In this document: piece by piece, positions 18,522 through 26,671 of the stretch
How the letters are laid out: every line of letters starts with the position of its first letter
Numbering within the stretch: the stretch's first letter is position 1
Origin: Halomonas korlensis
Lineage (GTDB): Bacteria > Pseudomonadota > Gammaproteobacteria > Pseudomonadales > Halomonadaceae
Reading direction: 5' to 3'
NCBI RefSeq assembly: GCF_900116705.1
Contig: NZ_FPBP01000002.1
Span: 253,714 to 317,713 of the forward strand
Length of the DNA stretch: 64,000 nucleotides
Translations under genes and position numbers: made by a program
The notes under the pieces: model-generated
Seen by the model: only the letters and a program-made list of their open reading frames with translations
Databases searched by the model: none
Told to the model about the DNA's origin: nothing

Positions 18522-18583
18522 TTCCGACGGCGCTGCGGGGGTTCGCGGGTCATTTCCTGAGCATGGGGTGCGCTAATGATTGC

Positions 18584-18963
18584 TCAGTCGCGATACACCG
18601 GCAAGCGGCGGCAGACGACCCCGACCTTGCTTGGCTTTCACGTCGGCTTCGATGGCGGCGGTGTCGCTGCCTTTGGCCATGACGTAGAGGATGTCGCAGA
18701 TCCGACTGGCTATCTCTTGCCTGGCCTCTTCCTGCCCTTCCCGCTTGGTGTCATTGAGCAGCGATACCTCATCCCGCAACGCTCACTCCCGCACGAAAGC
18801 CAGCCGACGCGCTTCCCCGTCCGCACTGAGTTCGCGGATGCGGCTCCTGGCACTCTTGACGGGTTCGTGGCCAACCTTGGTCATGGTGAGTTCCTCCTGC
18901 CGGTGCGTGAAAAGGTGATCCAGGCGCTAGCAGGCCTTCTGGCAAGCCCAGGTGGTCGGTGGG
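18584..18963 (-). pseudogene. Chimeric remnant: Rpn-like transposase C-terminal part fused to a glyA tail
   Basis: Reading on the minus strand, 18963 to about 18712 matches the C-terminal half of the Rpn-like proteins seen at 19931-20357 and 23385-23945 (EPVKSARSRIRELSADGEAR, then ALRDEVSLLNDTKREGQEEA). It contains an in-frame stop after LAFVRE. From about 18703 to 18584 it is nearly identical to the last ~40 codons of glyA ([15 protein letters not shown]). The junction keeps one reading frame (RQEIASR|ICDIL). A 4-base CAAG duplication then shifts the frame before the GlyA terminus. It is non-functional as a nuclease or SHMT and marks a recombination event between neighbouring loci. Confidence 0.75.
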
Positions 18964-19062
18964 GCAACAGTACCTGACGTATCCAGACCTCGAACGCTCG
19001 TCGCAGCCCGGATGCTCTGCGGCCTTGAGCCAGTCCAACAGGCTGCCCAACAAGAATCCTCG

Positions 19063-19416
19063 TTACTCGTCTTTGCATGTTATCCAGTGACCCAACCGAT
19101 GTCTTAGATCGTATAACCTGGCCTCGGATACCGATCCCATCCGACCCAGCAGAAGTGAACCATCAAGCACCGCCAAACGAGAGAGTCGGAATACGCTAGT
19201 CACCTTGAGCCCAGTCGCACGAAGCTCCTCATCATCGAAACTCAGTACCCAATCTAGTTCTGGATGAGCATGACGCAGGCGAGAGGACACCATGCATACC
19301 AGCCAATCATCATGGAATTGATCAAGACGATGTAGCAGGAGTACCGGCCGCTTCTTGCTATGCGTTAGATCGGTATAGGGAAACGGCATCAGCGCAAGCT
19401 GGCCGGCACGCTTCAT
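19063..19416 (-). CDS. Type II toxin, PemK/MazF-like
   Basis: A 117-residue protein (start ATG 19416, MKRAGQLALMPFPYTDLTHS). The N-terminal beta-strand pattern (P-F-P-Y-T-D-L then KKRPVLLLHR) and the internal WLVCMVSSRLRH are typical of PemK/MazF-fold endoribonucleases, where the K-R-P-V/A element lies at the active site. Its start overlaps the antitoxin stop by 4 bases, the standard antitoxin-first layout. Toxins of this family cleave mRNA when the labile antitoxin is lost. The pair lies between two remnants of the Rpn-like element, suggesting transfer with, or into, that debris. Confidence 0.75.
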   Translation of the reverse strand: MKRAGQLALMPFPYTDLTHSKKRPVLLLHRLDQFHDDWLVCMVSSRLRHAHPELDWVLSFDDEELRATGLKVTSVFRLSRLAVLDGSLLLGRMGSVSEARLYDLRHRLGHWITCKDE

Positions 19417-19646
19417 TGCCAGCGTTCCATGAGATCGTCTTCGGAGTAGATCTCCGGCTCGTCGTCTAACCCACGCATGGCTTGCTCGGCACTCATGGCA
19501 CGAAACTGTTGCTCTGACCAATCGGCCTGCTCACCTTGCGCTGAATCGCTATGACGTTGTTCCAGAAACGCCACGAAATCCATGACCTCCTGCTGACGGA
19601 AGGCCGGCAGTCGGCTGATCTTAGCAACGAGTTCTTCAAGCTGCAT
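19413..19646 (-). CDS. Antitoxin of the PemK-like module (DUF2281-like)
   Basis: A 77-residue acidic protein beginning MQLEELVAKISRLPAFRQQEVMDFVAFLEQRH when read in two pieces: MQLEELVAKISRLPAF, then RQQEVMDFVAFLEQRH. The helix with L-P-x-x-x-Q-x-E-V-x-D-F-x-x-F-L is the hallmark of DUF2281 antitoxins. The C-terminal part (EIYSEDDLMERW) is the probable toxin-wrapping tail. It overlaps the toxin start by 4 bases, so the two are co-translated. Such antitoxins usually repress their own promoter; no operator is obvious upstream. Confidence 0.72.
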   Translation of the reverse strand: MQLEELVAKISRLPAFRQQEVMDFVAFLEQRHSDSAQGEQADWSEQQFRAMSAEQAMRGLDDEPEIYSEDDLMERWQ

Positions 19647-19835
19647 TGAACTTACCTCTTAGAAGCCGCCCATGATGGACTTCAGCATAGCACAGCGCCC
19701 CCTGGCTTCCGTGGGCTCCACTCCATTAAGCCAACCTGGCTCAGATAATCGGTACGAACGGCACGCAGCCGCCCTGCATGGCGACGAACATTAGCATCGC
19801 GCTCAACTTACCCATCGAAATCAAAGCTCAAGTCC

Positions 19836-19929
19836 TCAGGCGCCAACCACGTACAATTCCTGGTCTTGCTTGACCAGGGCCAGCGGCAGAATGGCGGCGG
19901 CCTTGGCAAGCTCACCGGCAACCAGCGGG
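19836..19929 (-). pseudogene. Possible SapC-like coding remnant
   Basis: Immediately downstream of the Rpn-like remnant stop, the minus strand encodes PLVAGELAKAAAILPLALVK, then QDQELYVVGA and a stop. This resembles the N-terminal segment of SapC-family proteins (P-L-V-A-x-E-x-x-x-A-x-x-x-P-L-x-x-x-K). There is no start codon of its own. It may be the trace of a gene disrupted when the Rpn-like element arrived. Short match, low confidence. Confidence 0.3.
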
Positions 19930-19930
19930 G

Positions 19931-20357
19931 TCAGTGCTTAGTTTCTGCCCGTAACCTGACGACCTCTTCCATGGAAAGCCCTGCAATCTCCGCGACCATC
20001 GCATCATTCATCTCGGTACGAACGATCAGATTACGAGCAGTCTCTTGCTTGGCTTCGTGACGGCCTTCAGCCTGACCTTCCCGCTTGGCGTCATTGAGCA
20101 GCGAGACCTCATCCCGCAGTGCCCGTTCCCGTACGAAAGCCAGCCGACGCGCTTCCTCGTCCGCACTGAGTTCGCGGATGCGGCTCATGGCACGCTTGAC
20201 GGGTTCGTGGGCAACCTTGGCCATGGTGAGTTCCTCCTGCCAGTGCGTGAGGTGATTCAGGCGCGTAGCGGGCCTTCTGGCAAGCCCAGGTGGTCGGCCT
20301 TGTTCAGTTCGACAGGCTCATCTGCAAGATGCCCCCAGCGACACCTCGGGCTTACGT
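19931..20357 (-). pseudogene. Truncated, frameshifted Rpn/PD-(D/E)XK transposase-like gene next to glyA
   Basis: Starting in the last codon of glyA, the minus strand carries a copy of the Rpn-like protein. [10 protein letters not shown] is followed by a frame change before ILQMSLSN, then NKADHLGLPEGPLRA. After that comes an intact 97-codon C-terminal frame (19931-20224) with MAKVAHEPVKRAMSRIRELS and ALRDEVSLLNDAKREGQAEG. The N-terminal catalytic portion (NDYVFKRLF and following) is absent. A potential internal restart at ATG 20224 has a good Shine-Dalgarno (AGGAGG), so a short C-terminal peptide could be made. Function as a nuclease is lost. Confidence 0.72.
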
Positions 20358-21623
20358 TCATCGATACACCGGCAAGCGGCGGCAGACGACCCCGACCTTG
20401 GCTTTCACGTCGGCTTCGATGGAGGCGGTGTCGCTGCCTTTGGCCATGACATCGAGGATGTCGCAGATCCAGCCGGCGAGCTCCTGGCACTCGGCCTCGG
20501 CGAAGCCGCGGGTAGTCACCGCCGGAGTGCCGATGCGCAGGCCCGAGGTGACAAACGGGCTCTGTGGGTCGCCGGGCACGGCGTTCTTGTTGACGGTGAT
20601 GTGAGCGCGGCCCAGGGCGGCGTCGGCGTCCTTGCCGGTCAGGCCCTGCTTGATCAGCGAGAGCAGGAAGAGATGATCCTCGGTGCCACCGGAAACGACC
20701 TCGTAGCCACGCTTGATGAACACGCCGGCCATCGCCTGGGCGTTTTTCACTACCTGCTGCTGGTAGGTCTTGAAGCCAGGCTCCATGGCTTCCTTGAAGC
20801 AGATCGCCTTGGCGGCGATAACGTGCTCGAGCGGCCCGCCCTGCCCGCCGGGGAACACGGCGGATTGCAGCTTCTTCTCGATGTCGGCGTTGCCCTCGGA
20901 CGAGAGGATCAGGCCGCCACGCGGACCGCGCAGGGTCTTGTGGGTGGTGGTGGTGACCACATGGGCGTGGGGCAGCGGGGTCGGGTAGACACCCGCGGCG
21001 ACCAGGCCGGCCACGTGGGCCATGTCGACCAGCAGGAAAGCGCCTACGTCGTCGGCGATCTTGCGGAATCTTGCCCAGGCGATGATCTGCGAATAGGCCG
21101 AGAAGCCGGCGATGATCATCTTCGGCTGGTGCTCGCGGGCGAGGCGTGCCACCTCGTCGTAATCGATGTAGCCGCGCTCGTCGATGCCGTACTGCACGGC
21201 GTGGTAGTGCTTGCCGGAGAAGTTGGGCTTGGCGCCATGGGTCAGGTGGCCGCCGGCGTCCAGGCTCATGCCAAGGATGGTGTCGCCCGGCTTGATCAAT
21301 GCCTGGAACACCGCGCCATTGGCCTGGGAGCCGGAGTGCGGCTGCACGTTGGCGTAGCTGGCGCCGAATAGCTGCTTGGCATAGTCGATGGCCAGTTGCT
21401 CGACGATATCGACGTTCTCGCAGCCGCCGTAGTAGCGTTTGCCGGGGTAGCCTTCCGCGTACTTGTTGGTCAGCTGGCTGCCCTGCGCCTCGAGCACGCG
21501 GGGGCTGGCGTAGTTCTCGGAGGCGATCAGCTCGATGTGCGCCTCCTGACGCGCGACTTCCTTTTGCATTGCATCGAACAGGACATCATCGAAACCGGCA
21601 ATCTGCATGTCACGGCTGAACAT
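20358..21623 (-). CDS. glyA: Serine hydroxymethyltransferase
   Basis: A 421-residue PLP enzyme (start ATG 21623, [18 protein letters not shown] lies about 9 bases upstream, and earlier in-frame Met codons lack support). It contains [37 protein letters not shown] and the PLP-lysine segment [14 protein letters not shown] near residue 235. It interconverts serine and glycine while charging tetrahydrofolate with a one-carbon unit in the cytoplasm. The length is normal. The last codons coincide with the beginning of an Rpn-like remnant, and a near-copy of its last ~40 codons lies 1.7 kb away at 18584-18703. Confidence 0.96.
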   Translation of the reverse strand: MFSRDMQIAGFDDVLFDAMQKEVARQEAHIELIASENYASPRVLEAQGSQLTNKYAEGYPGKRYYGGCENVDIVEQLAIDYAKQLFGASYANVQPHSGSQANGAVFQALIKPGDTILGMSLDAGGHLTHGAKPNFSGKHYHAVQYGIDERGYIDYDEVARLAREHQPKMIIAGFSAYSQIIAWARFRKIADDVGAFLLVDMAHVAGLVAAGVYPTPLPHAHVVTTTTHKTLRGPRGGLILSSEGNADIEKKLQSAVFPGGQGGPLEHVIAAKAICFKEAMEPGFKTYQQQVVKNAQAMAGVFIKRGYEVVSGGTEDHLFLLSLIKQGLTGKDADAALGRAHITVNKNAVPGDPQSPFVTSGLRIGTPAVTTRGFAEAECQELAGWICDILDVMAKGSDTASIEADVKAKVGVVCRRLPVYR

Positions 21624-21754
21624 CGGCGGAAACCCTCGCATCACGGAAGAAAACTGAGGCCTGCATGATACCCCAGCCTATGGCGCCTTTCACATGAAAG
21701 GCCGTCACGCACACCCGCCTCAATGCTCATGCGAGATCAAGTCAGATTGAAACA

Positions 21755-21773
21755 CCGCCGCACTCACCGGCGG
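21755..21773 (-). terminator. Weak terminator-like hairpin downstream of the acidic secreted protein gene
   Basis: Arms CCGCCG (21755-21760) and CGGCGG (21768-21773) form a 6-bp stem with a 7-base loop, followed on the minus strand by TGTTTC. It lies 8 bases past the stop of the gene at 21781-23190. The U-tract is poor, so termination is uncertain. Confidence 0.35.
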
Positions 21774-21780
21774 CCCAGCG

Positions 21781-23190
21781 TCAGCGCGTCTCGACCTGCA
21801 TGGAAAGCTTGACCGGCAACGCCAGGGGGTCGGCGGAAAGCGCGTCGATCTCGCTGTCCGGGGGCAGCGTGAGACGAATCTCAAGCTCGCTGGCGCGCCC
21901 ATCCATCATATCGACCAGGCCGGCCAGCACCGCGCCGATCTCCGGGCCAAGCATCATGCCGAAGCCCCGGGCCTGGGTACGCGCCTGGGCGATGAAGTCG
22001 GCCTCGCTCACGCCCTGGGTGGCGGCCATGATCGGAGCCAGGCGACCGAACAGCCCCTGGTTGGAGAGCACATTGGTAATCTCGCCGCCGAGGATCGTCA
22101 GGCCTTCGAGATCGTCGAGCCCCTCGATACCGGCCAGGTAGCGTTCGGGCTCGACGCCCTCGGGCAGCCTGACCGGCAAGTCCACGTCCAGGTTCCAGCG
22201 GAAGGCGTTGTCGGCATCGATGTGGCTGTCGCTGAGCAGGCGCGTCTCACCGTTGTCGGTTTCCCACTGCCCGGAAAAGACAGCGTCCATCAGCAGCTCG
22301 CCGCTGCCATCGGTCAGCACGTTGCTGGCCATGCGCAGCTGGGTACGCTCATCAACCGGGGCGAGCTCGATCATGCGCGCCAGGTCAAGCTTCAGGGCGT
22401 CGAGGCGCAACTCGCCACCCTCGGCCATGCTGCCGTCCGCCACCAGCCGTTCGAGGCTCGCGACCAGGTTGTCCGATTCGACCATGAGCTCGCGCATGTC
22501 GAGGCTGTCGAAGCGCTCATCGCCCTGTTGATCGAGCCCGGCGAGACCTTCCATTACCAGGCTGCCAACCGTGAAGCGACCGGTGCCGAGCTCGCTACCC
22601 CCTTCACCGTGGCCGGCGATGCCGCTGAGTTCCAGGCGGCCGATGGCCGACGGTGTCAGCTCAACGCCGTGCAGGCTCTCGATCTCGAGCCGGCCGCTGC
22701 CCTCGGCGTCGAGCTCGTCACCCAGATAGCGCCGCGCCGCCTCGGTGCTCATGTCGGCCGAGAGGTTGTCGACCTGCAGTTCGCCGATCGAGACCTCATT
22801 CGAGTGCAGCGATTCGTGGAAGGGAAACACCGCCCGGGAGGGCTCTTCCATGACGATGCGCTCGACTTCGAGCAGCGGCAGCTCGGTCAGCTCGTCGAGC
22901 ACGCTCAGGCCCTCGAGATGCACCGAGTCGGGGCTGTCGTAGTCGCCGCGCACCTCGTAACGGTCGAGCAGCAGGCGCTCACCGGAATCGCTTTCGAAGC
23001 GGATCGCCTCGGCGCTGATGCGATTGCGCACCATCGCCTCGGAGACCTCGCCGATCTCAAGCTCGCCGCGGTCGGCAAACAGCGCCCGCAGATCGGCTTC
23101 CAGACGCTGGGCATCGGCGCTGGCCGTCGTGGCGGCAAGCAACAGGGCCAGGGCGGTCGCCGGCAAGGCCAGTGGGTGTACAGCGAACAT
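21781..23190 (-). CDS. Secreted acidic protein of unknown function
   Basis: A 469-residue protein with an N-terminal signal peptide (hydrophobic PLALPATALALLLAATTASA, cleavage likely after ASADA near residue 26). The mature part is highly acidic and built of repeating short beta-like segments with LxL/VxV alternation (for example LRLDALKLDL, GRFTVGSLVMEGL, GRLEIESLHGV), suggesting an elongated beta-rich periplasmic protein reminiscent of AsmA/TamB- or DUF945-like proteins. I do not recognise a specific family and see no catalytic motif. Strong acidity fits a halophile envelope protein. It stands alone, with glyA downstream and an Rpn-like remnant divergent upstream. Confidence 0.8.
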   Translation of the reverse strand: MFAVHPLALPATALALLLAATTASADAQRLEADLRALFADRGELEIGEVSEAMVRNRISAEAIRFESDSGERLLLDRYEVRGDYDSPDSVHLEGLSVLDELTELPLLEVERIVMEEPSRAVFPFHESLHSNEVSIGELQVDNLSADMSTEAARRYLGDELDAEGSGRLEIESLHGVELTPSAIGRLELSGIAGHGEGGSELGTGRFTVGSLVMEGLAGLDQQGDERFDSLDMRELMVESDNLVASLERLVADGSMAEGGELRLDALKLDLARMIELAPVDERTQLRMASNVLTDGSGELLMDAVFSGQWETDNGETRLLSDSHIDADNAFRWNLDVDLPVRLPEGVEPERYLAGIEGLDDLEGLTILGGEITNVLSNQGLFGRLAPIMAATQGVSEADFIAQARTQARGFGMMLGPEIGAVLAGLVDMMDGRASELEIRLTLPPDSEIDALSADPLALPVKLSMQVETR

Positions 23191-23384
23191 GCGTGTTCTC
23201 CAGTGTTTTCAAAAGCATGTCAAGATCGAAAGTGCGTCAGGATCGACGATAAGCCACCGGCAGCGCGGCGGCTCTAAGACAGTTTATGCAAAGGCGGCCA
23301 CGCCTGCCTATCCACCCCGTCTGCCTACCTGGCCGTTTGATAGGTGCGTGATAAGCTACCGACAGATCATTTACAAGGCATTTC

Positions 23385-23945
23385 ATGACCATTCTACTCG
23401 ACCCCAAGAACGACTATGTCTTCAAGCGGCTGTTTTCCGAAGCACCAGATCTCCTGGTGGATTTCGACCTGTTCACGGCTACAGAAGCCCAGCAACAGCA
23501 GGCCGTATGGCGTTTCGAGATGCGCGACGAGTCCCAGCCAGAGGTCACGCTGGGGAACATCCTGCAGATGAACCTGATCGAATTGGGAAAAGCAGACCGC
23601 TTGAACCTTGCCCCCGGCCCAATGGCCGCCTGGGTGACGTTCTTTGAGCACTGGCAGGAGGAATTAACCATGGCGAACGTTGTCCATGAACCCGTCAAGC
23701 AGGCCATGAGCCGTATTCGGCAGCTCAGCGCTGACGAGGAGGCCCAGCGCCTAGCGTTTGTGCGGGAGCGTGCCCTGCGCGACGAGGTGTCGTTGCTGAA
23801 CGATGCAAAACGGGAAGGCCGTGTGGAAGTAGCGCGGAATCTGATTGCGATGGATTTACTGAGTAACGCTCAGATTGCTACCGCGTCAGGCTTAACGGAG
23901 GCAGAGGTTGAAGCACTTCATGATGAAGCACAGCAAGTCTCATAA
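23385..23945 (+). pseudogene. Internally deleted Rpn/PD-(D/E)XK nuclease-transposase-like gene
   Basis: An open frame of 186 codons. The start has the family N-terminus (MTILLDPKNDYVFKRLFSEA). After about residue 26 it jumps to the region normally found ~100 residues later (RFEMRDESQPEVTLGNILQM, then IELGKADRL), followed by the complete helical C-terminus (ERALRDEVSLLNDAKREG). Full-length Rpn proteins are ~300 residues and carry the catalytic D and ExK strands in the missing part. The gene is thus probably an inactive relic, although the frame is intact and may be expressed. It is the most complete of three copies in the window and lies on the opposite strand. Confidence 0.68.
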
Positions 23946-24033
23946 GCCGTAACTCAACTCAGAACTGGTGAAGAACCCCACCGTTTGGCATTTGTATAGC
24001 CCACCATTCATTGAATAATCGCAATGGCGCGAA

Positions 24034-24061
24034 CGCCCTTGAAGTCTGACCCCCAAGGGCG
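24034..24061. repeat. Inverted repeat downstream of the ybbP-like gene
   Basis: Perfect 8-bp arms CGCCCTTG (24034-24041) and CAAGGGCG (24054-24061) flank a 12-base loop, 16 bases past the permease stop. No U-tract follows on either strand, so it is at best a Rho-dependent or RNA-stabilising hairpin at the end of the minus-strand operon. Confidence 0.4.
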
Positions 24062-24076
24062 CGTCCCGATAGGCGC

Positions 24077-26671
24077 CTATGCCTCCCCGAGCAGGCCGAG
24101 GCTCGCCGCCGGGGCCTGACGACGCAGCCCGCGCGACAGCAGCTGGCCGATGGCGCCGATCAATAGCGCCCCGAACAGCGGCAAAATCAGCCACATGCCC
24201 CAGTGTATCCGCGGCACCAGGTCGAGCCAGACTATGTAAATACCCGCCGCGGCGAGTTCCGCGAGCAGCGCGCCCATCAGGCCGCTGGCGAGGCCGAGAA
24301 TCGCGAACTCGGCGCCCTGCACGCGCGCAAGAAGCCGATTGCCGGCGCCGAACACGCGCAATAGGCCGCTCTCGTGGGCGCGCACCGGCCGGCTGGCGGT
24401 CAGCGCAGCATAGAGCACGCTGACCCCGGCCAGCAGCACGAAGCCGAGTACCAGCTCCACGGCCCGTGTTACCTGGGTGAGCACGTCGCGCACCTGGCCG
24501 AGGATGGCATCGACGTTGAGCAGCGAGACGCCGGGGAATTCCTGCACCAGCCTCCGCTGGGTCTCGGTTTCGCCATCTTGTAGGTGGAAGGCGGTGATGT
24601 AGCTATGGCCGAAGCGCTCAAGCACCCCCGGCGGGAAGATCACGTAGAAGTTGGGGCGAAAGCTGTCCCAGTTCAGGTTGCGCAGGCTGGTCAGCTCGCC
24701 TATGACTTCGGCGCTGCCGATGGTGAAGGTCAGGGTATCACCCAGCGCGAGTCCGAAGCGCTCGGCCAGGCCGTCCTCCATGGAGATCGGCACGCGCTCG
24801 ACGCTGGCCTCGGCCTGCACCTCGCCGTACCAGCCGGCGTCGTCCTCCAGCGCGTCGAACCACTCCCCTTCCACCAGGCGATTGCCTTCGGGCAGGGTGT
24901 CCTGCCAGGTCAGGTTGAGCTCGCGGCGCAGGGCGTTGTCGCCCCGCGATTCCGCCGGCACTGCTTCACGGGGGTCCTGGTCATTGATGGCGGTGATACG
25001 TCCGCGCACCATCGGGTAGAGGGCGCTGCGGGCATCGGCCGCGCCTTCGAGCACCTCGGCAAACGCCTCGCGCTCGGCGGGCTGGATGTTGATGGCGAAG
25101 TAGTTGGGGGTATCCTCGGGCAGCTGGTCCTGCCAGGTGCTGAGCAGGTCGCCGCGCACCATGACGATCATCGCCATGGCGAAGAAGGTCACCGAAAACG
25201 CCAGCAGCTGGCCGAGGCTGGCACTGCGCCGGCGGGCCAGTTGCTGACCGCCCAGCCGCAACGCCTGCGCCAGGCCACCCTCCTGCCCGCCGCGGCGCGG
25301 CAAGGCGGAAGCGAGCCGAAGCACCCCGCCAAGCAAGAGGCTGCCGAGCCCCCAGAGCACGCCCAGCATCACCAGGCCGCCGACCAGCAGCCCCACCGAG
25401 AGCCACAGATCGCCGGAGTAGAGCCACAGCAAGCCGCCAAATACCAGGCTCGCCATCGCCAGCACCAGCCAGGCCGAGGCCGGCAGCGGGTCGAGCTCGC
25501 GGCGCAGCACCTTGAGGGCGCTGACCTTCTTCAATCGCAACAAGGTGGGTCCGGCGAAGCCGACCAGCACCGCCAGGGCGGTAAACACGCCCATCAGCAG
25601 CGGCAGCAGGCCCGGGGGTGGCAGCTCCAGCGACAGGAAGGTAGACAACAACCGCAGCAGCGCGGCCTGGCCGATCAATCCCAGCACCGCGCCGACCGCC
25701 GAGGCGGCCAGCGCCAGCCACAGCAGTTGCAGCGAGAACAGCCGGACCAGCTCGGCCTGGGTGGCGCCGAAGCAGCGCATCAGCGCCGCGGTATCCAGGT
25801 GACGATCCACGTAGCGCCTTGTCGCCATGGCCACCGCGACCCCGGCCAGCAGCACCGCCGCGAGCCCGGCGAGGCTCAGGTACTTCTCGGCACGCTCCAG
25901 CGCGGAGCCGAGCTGGGGCCGGTCGCGCGTCACGTCCTGGACTTCCACCCCCTCACGGCGCAGCCGCTCGACGAGCGGCGCCACGCTCTCCACCGCCTCC
26001 GCCGGGCCGGCGGCCAGCAGCTCGAACTCGACCCGCGAGCCCTCCTGGACGAGGTCGGTAGCGTCCATGTCGTCGATGTGCATCATCAACCGGGGATTGA
26101 AGCTGCCGAAGCCGGCGGACTGGTCCGCCTCACGCTCGATCAGCCCGCCGACCGCGAGTTCCGTCTGGCCGACATTGACGCGGTCGCCGACCTCCACCTC
26201 GAGCAGCTGGGCCAGACGTGGCGCCAGCCACACCTCGCCCGGCGAGGGTCCGTGAGCAAGCAACTCGACGCCCTCGCCAAGGTCGACGCGGTTCTGGCCG
26301 TAATGCGGGTAGACGCTGTCGACGATCTTGAGGCTCGCGGGCTGGAACGCCTGGTCATGGCGGATCATCGAGACCATATCGACCTGGTCGCTGAGCGTGA
26401 GGCCGGCCTCCTCGAGGGTGCGGCGCAGCTCGGGGTCGAACGGGCGGCTCTGCTCCAGCACCAGGTCACCGCCGAGCAGCTGCCCGGCCTGGCGGGTCAG
26501 GCCGCGGTCGAGGCGGTCAAGAAAGAAGCCGATCATCGTCGAGGCGGCGACCGCCAGCGCAAGCGCCATGAACAACGCGCGCACGTCGGCGGCGCGCAGG
26601 TCGCGAATCAAGCCGCGGGCCGAGAGACGCAGCATCCGCGTGCCTGTCGCCATCCGGGTCGGTTGGCTCAT
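24077..26671 (-). CDS. ybbP: ABC transporter permease, FtsX/MacB superfamily (YbbP type)
   Basis: An 864-residue inner-membrane protein. After a first helix (ALFMALALAVAASTMIGFFLD, split across residues 30-50) comes a large periplasmic domain. A central cluster of membrane helices around residues 260-480, a second periplasmic domain, and a C-terminal FtsX unit (about 735-850) follow. This double-FtsX layout is that of E. coli YbbP, partner of YbbA. The proposed role is moving or extracting a hydrophobic or envelope molecule by mechanotransmission; the substrate is unknown. The start overlaps the ATPase stop by 4 bases, so they form one transporter operon divergent from tesA. Confidence 0.88.
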   Translation of the reverse strand: MSQPTRMATGTRMLRLSARGLIRDLRAADVRALFMALALAVAASTMIGFFLDRLDRGLTRQAGQLLGGDLVLEQSRPFDPELRRTLEEAGLTLSDQVDMVSMIRHDQAFQPASLKIVDSVYPHYGQNRVDLGEGVELLAHGPSPGEVWLAPRLAQLLEVEVGDRVNVGQTELAVGGLIEREADQSAGFGSFNPRLMMHIDDMDATDLVQEGSRVEFELLAAGPAEAVESVAPLVERLRREGVEVQDVTRDRPQLGSALERAEKYLSLAGLAAVLLAGVAVAMATRRYVDRHLDTAALMRCFGATQAELVRLFSLQLLWLALAASAVGAVLGLIGQAALLRLLSTFLSLELPPPGLLPLLMGVFTALAVLVGFAGPTLLRLKKVSALKVLRRELDPLPASAWLVLAMASLVFGGLLWLYSGDLWLSVGLLVGGLVMLGVLWGLGSLLLGGVLRLASALPRRGGQEGGLAQALRLGGQQLARRRSASLGQLLAFSVTFFAMAMIVMVRGDLLSTWQDQLPEDTPNYFAINIQPAEREAFAEVLEGAADARSALYPMVRGRITAINDQDPREAVPAESRGDNALRRELNLTWQDTLPEGNRLVEGEWFDALEDDAGWYGEVQAEASVERVPISMEDGLAERFGLALGDTLTFTIGSAEVIGELTSLRNLNWDSFRPNFYVIFPPGVLERFGHSYITAFHLQDGETETQRRLVQEFPGVSLLNVDAILGQVRDVLTQVTRAVELVLGFVLLAGVSVLYAALTASRPVRAHESGLLRVFGAGNRLLARVQGAEFAILGLASGLMGALLAELAAAGIYIVWLDLVPRIHWGMWLILPLFGALLIGAIGQLLSRGLRRQAPAASLGLLGEA

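Noticed and set aside
22222-23277. 351-codon plus-strand frame opposite the secreted acidic protein gene
   Set aside because: Shadow frame. The minus-strand frame has a signal peptide and coherent composition, so it was preferred, although it too lacks a known family.
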